From the NCBI GenBank assembly GCA_019912665.1, contig JAIOIE010000006.1, positions 248,001 through 312,000 of the forward strand: a stretch of 64,000 bases of DNA. The letters run 5' to 3'. Positions 20,175 through 28,271 of this stretch are shown one piece after another. The notes below the pieces were generated by a model. The model was not told where the DNA came from. It saw only the letters and a list, made by a program, of their open reading frames with translations, and made no database searches. The stretch is from Deltaproteobacteria bacterium. Its GTDB lineage: Bacteria > Desulfobacterota > GWC2-55-46. Position numbers and translations under genes: made by a program. The stretch's first letter is position 1. Each line of letters opens with the position of its first letter.

Positions 20175-20825
20175 ATGATAGACTTCCACACGCACAGCAT
20201 ACTGAGCGACGGGGCCCTAATCCCCTCCGAGCTGGTCCGGAGGGCGAGGGTTGTCGGTTATACCGCCATGGCCATAACCGACCATGTGGACGACTCCAAC
20301 ATCGAGACGGTCGTAAAGCAGATCAAAAAGGCGGCACGCCAATTCAACGCAGGGAGCGGCTTCAGGCTCCTACCCGGAGTGGAGCTTACGCACATACCTC
20401 CGGCGCACATACCGGCCCTTGTAAAAAAGGCGAGGGCGCTTGGCGCGCTTATTATAGTCGGCCACGGCGAAACGCTTGCCGAGCCGGTCGAGCCAGGCAC
20501 TAACATGGCCTACATAAAAGCCGGTGTGGACATACTGGCGCACCCCGGCCTCCTGACCGAGGAGGAGTGCAAGGCCGCCGTCAAGAAATCGGTTCACATA
20601 GAGGTCACTTGCAGGGCGGGGCACAGCATCTCGAACGGACACGTAGCGGCGCTCGCCAAAAAGACCGGGGCGCGGATGCTCATAAATACCGACGCCCACG
20701 CGCCGGGCGACCTCGTATCCGACGAGAGGGCCGGAAAGGTAGCGCTGGGCGCCGGGCTCGGCATTAAAGATTTCAGGAGAATACAGGACAATGCGCTGGA
20801 ACTCGTCAAAAAGAAGCTGGGCTGA
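20175..20825 (+). CDS. PHP-domain metal-dependent phosphoesterase
   Basis: 216 residues. The PHP signature is complete: MIDFHTHSILSDG (metal-binding HxH), AITDHVD, GVELTHI, GHGET, LAHPGL and NTDAHAPGDL. This short form resembles histidinol-phosphatase-like and YcdX-like phosphoesterases. The substrate is unknown. It overlaps the following lipoprotein gene by 35 bp. Confidence 0.88.
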   Translation: MIDFHTHSILSDGALIPSELVRRARVVGYTAMAITDHVDDSNIETVVKQIKKAARQFNAGSGFRLLPGVELTHIPPAHIPALVKKARALGALIIVGHGETLAEPVEPGTNMAYIKAGVDILAHPGLLTEEECKAAVKKSVHIEVTCRAGHSISNGHVAALAKKTGARMLINTDAHAPGDLVSDERAGKVALGAGLGIKDFRRIQDNALELVKKKLG

Positions 20826-22020
20826 AGCCGGAGCCTTCGTCTTTGCCGCCATCATACTCGCCGGGTGCGCGGCGAAGCCGCTGGCTGATACCGCGCCCTG
20901 GAGCACCCATCTTTTCAGCGATTCGAGATCGAACCTTTCCCCGGCCGAGGTAAGCCTCCCGCTCGCGGTCTCCTGGGAAAAAGACGTATCGGATTTCAGG
21001 CTCCTCAGGCCGTTTCCGAAGGAGCAGCTCTCTTCTCCAGCGCTCCACGGCGGCATTCTTTACGTCGGCTCCACAAACGACAGGTTCTACGCGGTGGACC
21101 TCTCTACCGGGAGCGTCAAATGGAGGTATCATGCAAGGCAGCCGATCGAGGCCTCGCCGGCGATAACCGGCGAGATGGTCTGCTTCGGCTCGGCCGACGG
21201 CGTCATGCGCTGCCTCGACCACTCCGGCAAGGTCCTTTGGGAGTACCAGGCCCGCTCGGAGATTCTCTCATCTCCTGTCGTAAGCGGCGGAAGGCTCTTT
21301 TTCAATTCGCAGGACGACCGCGTGCACGCGCTCAATGCAATGACAGGCGTGCGCGAATGGACGTATAGCAGGGCCACCTACACGGTCGTGAGCCCGAGGA
21401 TATACGGCTCTCCCGCGTACTCCGGCGACGGCTCTCTCTTCTTTCTTTTCTCGGACGGCAATATCGTTTCGCTGGACGCGGAGACGGGCAGCGAAACCTG
21501 GTCAAAAAAGGTGATCGGGAGCTTCGTCAAGGCCGGGAAATGGCGGAGATCGCCGCTTTATCAGGACGGTACGGTCTATGTGATTGACGGTAACGAGGCC
21601 GTACAGGCCCTGGATGCCGCTACCGGCGAAGTCAAAGGGGTATACGGCATCATCAAGACTCGCGATTTCATCATCCCCGACAGGCGGAGCATAGTCCTTG
21701 TCGGGGAGACCGACATTGTCGCCCTCGACAGGCTGTCCGGGGCGATATTGTGGAAAAAGAAGCTATCGACAGGCGCCACCTCGAGCGTCTTCGCGGCCGG
21801 AGAGGAGCTTTTCGTGCTTTCAAGCTTCAAGAAGGCCTTCCTGGGGCTCGGCTTCCTTTCCAGGGACAAGGGACACATAGAGGCGATAAGCCTCAGGGAC
21901 GGCTCGACCTCCTGGACGACTACGCTCGGTTCGGATGTCACCGCAAACGCCTCTTCCGCCTACTCAAGGGTCGCCCTCCTTACTAACAAGGGAAAGCTTA
22001 CCGTATTCGAACCTAAGTAG
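20791..22020 (+). CDS. PQQ-repeat (BamB-like) lipoprotein
   Basis: 409 residues. The signal peptide ends in lipobox ILAGC, predicting lipidation at Cys27. A beta-propeller follows, built from repeated units such as LYVGSTNDRFYAVDLSTGSVKWRY, VCFGSADGVMRCLD, VYVIDGNEAVQALDAATGEV and IVALDRLSGAILWKKKL. It resembles BamB, the accessory lipoprotein of the outer-membrane assembly machine, but the operon (PHP enzyme, GH57) does not confirm that role. Confidence 0.8.
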   Translation: MRWNSSKRSWAEAGAFVFAAIILAGCAAKPLADTAPWSTHLFSDSRSNLSPAEVSLPLAVSWEKDVSDFRLLRPFPKEQLSSPALHGGILYVGSTNDRFYAVDLSTGSVKWRYHARQPIEASPAITGEMVCFGSADGVMRCLDHSGKVLWEYQARSEILSSPVVSGGRLFFNSQDDRVHALNAMTGVREWTYSRATYTVVSPRIYGSPAYSGDGSLFFLFSDGNIVSLDAETGSETWSKKVIGSFVKAGKWRRSPLYQDGTVYVIDGNEAVQALDAATGEVKGVYGIIKTRDFIIPDRRSIVLVGETDIVALDRLSGAILWKKKLSTGATSSVFAAGEELFVLSSFKKAFLGLGFLSRDKGHIEAISLRDGSTSWTTTLGSDVTANASSAYSRVALLTNKGKLTVFEPK

Positions 22021-22027
22021 GATTGGA

Positions 22028-24244
22028 ATGGATAACAGACTCAATGTAGCCTTCCTCTGGCACATGCACCAGCCTTTATACAAAGACCCCTTGAACGGCG
22101 AGTACACGCTCCCATGGGTCCTCTTCCACGCAACCAAGGACTATTACGACATGGCGGCGATACTGGAGGAGTTCCCGGACGTGCACCAGACCTTCAACCT
22201 GGTGCCATGCCTCATAGAGCAGATAAACGAGTACGCTTCCGGGAACGCCAGGGACAAATACAGGCAGATAAGCGAAAAAAAAGCCGAGGAGCTCGGGGCC
22301 GAAGAAAAGGTCTTCATGCTCCAGTTCTTCTTCCAGGCGAACTGGGAACACATGATAAGGCCGCTCCCGAGGTTCTGGGAGCTCCTCAGGAAAAGGGGCG
22401 TATCGAACGATAAGGACGAGGTCATTCATTCCCTCAGGTACTTTAACGACCAGGACTTCCTCGACCTCCAGGTACTTTATAACCTCGTCTGGATAGACCC
22501 CTCGATAAGGGAAAAGGACCCGTTCCTCAGCGCCCTTTACTCGAAGGGAGGGAGCTATACGGAAGGGGAAAAGTCGGCCCTGCTAAGGATGCAGACGGAG
22601 ATCGCCGGCACCGTCATACCGAAGTACGCTGAGCTTATGGCGAAGGGCATAATCGAGGTCTCCACCTCCCCGTATTACCACCCCATACTGCCCTTACTTT
22701 GCGATAGCGACGCGGCAAGGGAAGCAATGCCCGGAGCGACCCTCCCCAGGGCCCGGTTCCAGCACCCCGAGGACGCGAGGGAGCAGGTGAGGAGGGGGCT
22801 TAAGCTTTTCAAGGACACCTTTGGCGCGATGCCCAGGGGCATGTGGCCGTCGGAGGGCTCGGTTAGCATGGACGTCCTGCCGATAGTCGCATCCGAAGGT
22901 GTAGAATGGCTCGCAACCGACGAGGAGATACTCTCCAATACGCTGAGGCGCCCCATAAGGCGCGACCACACGGGGAATTGCTACGACACGTTCCTCTACA
23001 GGCCCTACGAGATAGAGGCGGACGGCGGAAAAGTCGTACTCTTCTTCAGGGACCACGTCCTCTCGGACCTTATCGGCTTCGACTACTCAAAAATGGATGC
23101 TGAGCACGCGGCCTCTGACATGGTCTCGAGGCTTACGCGCATACACGGGATTCTGGAAAATCCCGGCGAGCACGTTGTCCCCATCATCCTCGACGGCGAG
23201 AACGCGTGGGAGCATTTCAGGAACGACGGCAGGGACTTCTTGAAGGCGCTCTATTCCAGGCTGTCAGGCCATCCCGCCTTGAGGTGCGTTACGATAAGCG
23301 AGTTCCTGGATATGAAGACCAGGCGTGAAAAGATTAACTGGCTCTTCCCCGGCTCGTGGATAAACCATAATTTCAAGATATGGATCGGCCATGTCGAGGA
23401 CAACACCGCCTGGGACTACATATCCGAGGCGCGGGACGCGCTCGTCAAGTACGAGGAAACGCTACGCGGGACCCCTGAGGAAAAGCGCATGGAGGAGAGC
23501 GTGCGCGAGGCATGGGAAGAGGTCTATGCGGCAGAGGGGAGCGACTGGTTCTGGTGGTACGGGGAGGAGCATTCCTCGATGAGCGACGAGGATTTCGATT
23601 CACTTTTCAGGCGGCGCATAAAGAGGATTTATCAGCTTATAGGGAAGGAGCCGCCGGACTACCTGGAGATGCCCATCTCATCCGAGATAAAGGGCTACAG
23701 GCCGCCTTCCGAGCCGAGGGCCCTCATCTCTCCCAATGTGGACGGCATCATCTCCGACTACTTCGAGTGGCTCTCGTGCGGCAAGCTCGAACGCACCTAC
23801 TTCGGGAGCGCGATGCATAAGGAGCTTCAGGGCGGGCTCATCGACTCGATATCCTACGGCTTCTCAAAGGAATCGCTCTTCTTCCGTTTCGACTATATCG
23901 AGGAGCTCGGCCGTTTTGAGGGCCCCTGGAGCTTCACTATAACCTTCATACAGCCCAGGCAGGTCAAGGCCGCCGCAATGATAAAGGGAAAAAACGCGGA
24001 CGGGACGGTATCCGTAAGGTACGGTGACAAATGGGGAGACGAGACCCCTATCGGCATAGCCGCGGATTCGGTCGTTGAGGTGGAAATCCCGCTCTCGACC
24101 CTTCGCGCCGGAAAGGGCGAGGAGCTCAGGCTCTACATAAACATAAACGCGGAGGAGAGGGGCATAGAGCGCTGGCCCGTAAAGGGCTACCTTATTTTCA
24201 CCGTGCCGCCTGAGGACTTCGAGCAGCAGGACTGGATAGTTTGA
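22028..24244 (+). CDS. Glycoside hydrolase family 57 protein
   Basis: 738 residues from ATG 22028; the upstream frame lies inside the previous gene. GH57 signatures: HMHQPLY (region 1), FNLVPCLIEQI, YYHPILPLL, GMWPSEGSVS with the expected nucleophile Glu, VEWLATDEEI, and ILDGENAWEHF. A C-terminal beta-rich domain starts near residue 560. GH57 enzymes are retaining alpha-glucanases such as amylases, branching enzymes and glucanotransferases acting on glycogen-like substrates. The exact specificity is not readable. Confidence 0.9.
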   Translation: MDNRLNVAFLWHMHQPLYKDPLNGEYTLPWVLFHATKDYYDMAAILEEFPDVHQTFNLVPCLIEQINEYASGNARDKYRQISEKKAEELGAEEKVFMLQFFFQANWEHMIRPLPRFWELLRKRGVSNDKDEVIHSLRYFNDQDFLDLQVLYNLVWIDPSIREKDPFLSALYSKGGSYTEGEKSALLRMQTEIAGTVIPKYAELMAKGIIEVSTSPYYHPILPLLCDSDAAREAMPGATLPRARFQHPEDAREQVRRGLKLFKDTFGAMPRGMWPSEGSVSMDVLPIVASEGVEWLATDEEILSNTLRRPIRRDHTGNCYDTFLYRPYEIEADGGKVVLFFRDHVLSDLIGFDYSKMDAEHAASDMVSRLTRIHGILENPGEHVVPIILDGENAWEHFRNDGRDFLKALYSRLSGHPALRCVTISEFLDMKTRREKINWLFPGSWINHNFKIWIGHVEDNTAWDYISEARDALVKYEETLRGTPEEKRMEESVREAWEEVYAAEGSDWFWWYGEEHSSMSDEDFDSLFRRRIKRIYQLIGKEPPDYLEMPISSEIKGYRPPSEPRALISPNVDGIISDYFEWLSCGKLERTYFGSAMHKELQGGLIDSISYGFSKESLFFRFDYIEELGRFEGPWSFTITFIQPRQVKAAAMIKGKNADGTVSVRYGDKWGDETPIGIAADSVVEVEIPLSTLRAGKGEELRLYININAEERGIERWPVKGYLIFTVPPEDFEQQDWIV

Positions 24245-24246
24245 GA

Positions 24247-24365
24247 GGCTGCTGAAAAAGCCCGCTTCAAGGCGTCGTCTTCAAAATGGACACTCCGGCG
24301 TACAAGTAACGTACGCCGCATTCCTCATTTTTCGACTCTTTGCATCTTGAGCTTTTTGAGCAGCC
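24247..24365. repeat. Dispersed palindromic repeat family 2, copy 1
   Basis: 119 bp bounded by inverted repeats GGCTGCTGAAAAAGC and GCTTTTTGAGCAGCC (14 of 15 pair). The inner palindrome is GGCGTAC/GTACGCC. A second copy of identical length lies in the opposite orientation at 63575-63693. It lies between the GH57 stop and mutS. Confidence 0.9.
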
Positions 24366-24457
24366 TGAACGTGCTTCGAATTTTTTTCAGCAACTTCCTG
24401 AAAGAAACGCAGGACCGGCAGCACAGAATCGAACCTCCATTTGCGGCGGGATTTCCG

Positions 24458-27037
24458 ATGACAAAAAGCGCCACGACCCCGGCCATGCGCCAGTATCTCG
24501 AGATAAAGGCCGGGCACCCCGACTCCGTCCTCTTCTTCAGGATGGGGGACTTCTATGAGATGTTCTTCGAGGACGCGAAACTCGCCTCGTCGGTCCTCGG
24601 CATAGCCCTTACATCCCGCGACCGCGACCGCGAGATACCCATGTGCGGGGTCCCCTACCATGCGGCTGCGGGCTATATAGCAAAGCTCGTCCGTGAAGGT
24701 TACAAGGTCGCCGTCTGCGAGCAGACGACCGACCCGGCGGAATCAAAAGGCATCGTCGAGAGGGCCGTGACCCGCGTGATAACGCCGGGCATAGCGCTCG
24801 ATGACGAACTCCTCGACCCAAAGGCCAATAACTTCATAGCGGCGGCGTACGCAGACCGCAAGGCCTCAGGGTTCGCGTATATGGACGTATCCACGGGCGA
24901 GTTCAGGCTCACCACCCTTCCCGGTCCGCATTCGCTCATCGAGGAGATAAGGCGCCTTCGGCCGCTTGAGCTCGTCATACCCGAGGGCTTTCACGACGCC
25001 TTCGCCTTCCCGGATTCGCCGGTAAAGAAGGTAACCGCCGTCGAGGCACGTGGGTTTTCCCTCAGTGATGCCGAGGCCCGCCTGAACGCTCACTTCGGGA
25101 CCGCAACCCTCGACGGCTTCGGCTGCGCGAATATGCCCCAGGCAGTAGTGGCCGCCGGGGCGCTCCTCGAATACATACGCTCAAACCAGAAGGCGGAGCT
25201 CAGGCACGCGAGAAAGCCCGAGCCATATTTTCCGGACGACTTCCTCGTCCTCGATTCATCCACCAGGCGGAACCTGGAGATAACCCGGAATATGAAGAGC
25301 GGGGGCCGCGAGAATACGCTTCTTTCCGTTCTCGACAGGACCAGGACCTCAATGGGAGGAAGAAGGCTTAAGAGCTGGCTCCTTCACCCGCTTAAGGACG
25401 CGGGCGCAATAAGGGAGCGGCTGGAATCGGTCGAGGAGCTTACCCGTAACCGCGACATCCGTTCAGCCCTCCAGGAGTCCCTTTCCCGCGTCCACGACCT
25501 TGAGAGGCTTACGGCACGGCTCTCTCTCGGGGCCGCAGGGCCGATGGACCTCTCATCCCTCAGGGAATCCCTGAGCACCATACCTGATATCAAGAACTCG
25601 CTCGGGCCTTTCTCCTCCTCCCTGCTTAAAGGGCTCTCCCTCGACGAAGTAGCCGAGGCCGCGGAGGCGATAGGGCGGGCTATCTCCGAAAACCCTCCGC
25701 ACTCGATAAAGGACGGCGGGGTCATTCGCGAGGGGTACTCGTCTGAGCTCGATGATCTCCGCAATATCGGCTCCGGCGGCAAGGACTGGATCGCGTCGCT
25801 CGAAACAAAAGAGAGGGCGAGGACCGGCATAAGCTCGCTTAAAATAGGCTACAACAGGGTCTTCGGCTATTATATAGAGGTCACGAGGACGAACCTCGCC
25901 AACGTGCCTGCCGACTACATACGGAAGCAGACGCTCGTGAACGCGGAGAGGTTCATAACCCCGGAATTGAAGGAATGGGAGGAAAAGATCCTTACGGCGG
26001 AGGAAAGGGCGCTTAAGCTCGAAACGGCCCTATTCGCATCGCTCGTTGAGGAGCTTAAAGATTATACCGACAGGGTGCTTGGGACCGCGGATTCGGTCGC
26101 CACACTCGACTGCCTGTCGTCCCTTGCGGAGGCTTCCGAGCGGCACGGGTATTCGAAACCAGAGATACACGATGGCTACTCTCTTATGATAGAGTGCGGC
26201 AGGCACCCGGTCGTAGAGGAAGGCGCCGAGGATTTCGTCTCAAACGACTTGAGGCTCAATGAGGACGAGAGGGTCATTATCCTTACCGGCCCGAACATGG
26301 CGGGTAAATCGACCTACTTGAGGCAGAACGCCCTTATTATCCTCATGGCGCAGGTCGGCTCCTTTGTCCCGGCTTCACAAGCATCCATCGGGGTCGTGGA
26401 CAGGATATTCACGAGGGTCGGGGCCTCTGACGACCTTTCAAGGGGGCATTCGACCTTCATGGTCGAGATGAGCGAAACAGCGAACATACTGAACAACGCG
26501 ACCCCGAGGAGCTTCATCGTGCTGGACGAGATAGGGCGCGGCACCTCCACCTTCGACGGCCTTTCCATAGCGTGGGCCGTGGTCGAGCACATACACGATA
26601 ACCCCTCACTAGGCGCAAAGACGCTTTTCGCCACGCATTATCACGAGCTCACCGAGCTTTCCTTGACAAAGGAAAGGGTCAAAAATTATAATATGGCGGT
26701 CAAGGAATGGAACGAACAGATAATCTTCCTCCGGAAGGTCCTTCCCGGCGGCGCGAACCGGAGCTATGGAATACAGGTAGCGAGGCTCGCCGGCGTCCCT
26801 GACGAGGTCATATCAAGGGCCAGGGAGATACTCAGGAACCTTGAGACCGGAGAGCTTACCGAATCGGGCATGCCCCGGCTCGCGGCCCGAGGAGACAGGC
26901 CCGACGGACGGGGGCAGATGAGCCTCCTCGGGGAGAGGGACTCGCTCAGGGAAGAGCTAAGGCGCGTTGACATCGACACGATGACCCCCATCGAGGCCAT
27001 CACCGCTCTCCATAAATTGAAGGAGATGCTTGATTGA
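24458..27037 (+). CDS. mutS: DNA mismatch repair protein MutS
   Basis: 859 residues from ATG 24458. The frame runs further up to 24347, but that part is repeat DNA and non-conserved. Domain I has the mismatch-reading Phe-X-Glu motif (FRMGDFYEMFFEDA). Connector, lever and clamp domains follow. The C-terminal ABC ATPase has P-loop GPNMAGKSTYLRQ, the signature region STFMVEMSE, Walker B FIVLDEIGRGTSTFDG and FATHYHEL. Overlaps the following amidase gene by 4 bp. Confidence 0.96.
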   Translation: MTKSATTPAMRQYLEIKAGHPDSVLFFRMGDFYEMFFEDAKLASSVLGIALTSRDRDREIPMCGVPYHAAAGYIAKLVREGYKVAVCEQTTDPAESKGIVERAVTRVITPGIALDDELLDPKANNFIAAAYADRKASGFAYMDVSTGEFRLTTLPGPHSLIEEIRRLRPLELVIPEGFHDAFAFPDSPVKKVTAVEARGFSLSDAEARLNAHFGTATLDGFGCANMPQAVVAAGALLEYIRSNQKAELRHARKPEPYFPDDFLVLDSSTRRNLEITRNMKSGGRENTLLSVLDRTRTSMGGRRLKSWLLHPLKDAGAIRERLESVEELTRNRDIRSALQESLSRVHDLERLTARLSLGAAGPMDLSSLRESLSTIPDIKNSLGPFSSSLLKGLSLDEVAEAAEAIGRAISENPPHSIKDGGVIREGYSSELDDLRNIGSGGKDWIASLETKERARTGISSLKIGYNRVFGYYIEVTRTNLANVPADYIRKQTLVNAERFITPELKEWEEKILTAEERALKLETALFASLVEELKDYTDRVLGTADSVATLDCLSSLAEASERHGYSKPEIHDGYSLMIECGRHPVVEEGAEDFVSNDLRLNEDERVIILTGPNMAGKSTYLRQNALIILMAQVGSFVPASQASIGVVDRIFTRVGASDDLSRGHSTFMVEMSETANILNNATPRSFIVLDEIGRGTSTFDGLSIAWAVVEHIHDNPSLGAKTLFATHYHELTELSLTKERVKNYNMAVKEWNEQIIFLRKVLPGGANRSYGIQVARLAGVPDEVISRAREILRNLETGELTESGMPRLAARGDRPDGRGQMSLLGERDSLREELRRVDIDTMTPIEAITALHKLKEMLD

Positions 27038-28266
27038 AAAGCTCCTCAGGCAGGCCCGTCCTTTTATTTTTCCTCGCGCTGGCCCTGCTACTCATATCGG
27101 CTGGAAACTCTCAGGCCGCGCCAAAGGCAGTAACCGACATCCGCCACTGGTCCAACCCCACTTACACCAGGATCGTCATAAACGTAAGCGGCAAGGCCTC
27201 GTTCACGCACCGCCTCCTCCGTAAGGACCCCTCCATAAGCGTCGAATGGAGGCGGCTCTACGTCGACATATCGGGAGCCGTGCTTTCGCCTGAACTCGCG
27301 CGCTCCATACCGATAAACGACGGCCTCCTCAAGGCCGCAAGGGCGGGGCAGTACGACCACGACACCGTCCGCGTGGTCCTCGACATAGAATCCATACAGG
27401 ATTTCAAGATATTCTACCTCACCGACCCGTACAGGATAGTCATCGACGTGACCGGCGAGAAGCCCGCCGGAAAGGACGAGGTCATAAGGCAGGCCAGGGA
27501 CAGCGCCGGGAAGGCGATTCCCGAAATACGGCAGGACCCCAGGGGCCTGCCGCTTTCAGACCCGAGCCTTACGCAGCAGCTCGGATTGAAGGTCAGGAAG
27601 ATAGTCATAGACCCCGGGCACGGCGGCAAGGACCCGGGGGCTGTCGGCAAGACCGGCCTAAAGGAGAAGGACATAACCCTCAAGCTCGGGCTCATGCTGA
27701 GGGACAAGCTCGAACGCGAAGCCGGCGCGGCGGTCGTCATGACCAGGGACAGGGACGTATTCATACCCCTCGAGGAAAGGACCGCCATAGCTAACAGGGA
27801 GGAGGCCGACCTCTTCATCTCCATCCACGTGAACGCGGCCCCGAGGAGGGCCGCCTCCGGCATCGAGACGTACATCCTCGGCATATCGAATGACGAGGAG
27901 GCCAAGAGGGTGGCTGCGCGCGAGAACGCGACATCGACCAGGTCGGTAAGCGACCTTGAGTTCATATTGAACGACCTCATAAAGACCGCGAAAACGAACG
28001 ACTCGGCAAGGCTCGCGGGCGTCGTTCAGGACAGCCTCGTATCAAGGCTCCGCGCCAGCTACAGGAATATCAGGAGCAACGGCATCAAGGGCGCTCCGTT
28101 CTATGTCCTTATAGGCACAAAGATGCCAGCAGTTCTCGTCGAGGTCTCGTTCATCAGCAACCCCCTCGAGGAGGAGCGCCTTAAGGACCAGAAGTATTTG
28201 AAAGAGGCCGTGGACGGCATAGCAGCCGGCGTGTTGAGCTATATGAACGGCCCGGGCGAGACCTGA
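27034..28266 (+). CDS. N-acetylmuramoyl-L-alanine amidase with AMIN domain (AmiC type)
   Basis: 410 residues, TTG start overlapping the mutS stop. Signal peptide about 1-28 (cleavage near SQAA). AMIN domain about 32-140, which targets envelope sites. Linker, then an Amidase_3 catalytic domain from about 188 (KIVIDPGHGGKDPGAVG, ISIHVNAAP, LVEVSFISNPLEE) with the zinc ligands and the catalytic Glu. It splits septal peptidoglycan in the periplasm. Confidence 0.93.
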   Translation: MKSSSGRPVLLFFLALALLLISAGNSQAAPKAVTDIRHWSNPTYTRIVINVSGKASFTHRLLRKDPSISVEWRRLYVDISGAVLSPELARSIPINDGLLKAARAGQYDHDTVRVVLDIESIQDFKIFYLTDPYRIVIDVTGEKPAGKDEVIRQARDSAGKAIPEIRQDPRGLPLSDPSLTQQLGLKVRKIVIDPGHGGKDPGAVGKTGLKEKDITLKLGLMLRDKLEREAGAAVVMTRDRDVFIPLEERTAIANREEADLFISIHVNAAPRRAASGIETYILGISNDEEAKRVAARENATSTRSVSDLEFILNDLIKTAKTNDSARLAGVVQDSLVSRLRASYRNIRSNGIKGAPFYVLIGTKMPAVLVEVSFISNPLEEERLKDQKYLKEAVDGIAAGVLSYMNGPGET

Positions 28267-28271
28267 TATTT

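Noticed and set aside
24347-24457. Longer N-terminus for MutS
   Set aside because: The extension begins inside a repeat and lacks MutS sequence; the ATG at 24458 gives the normal start.
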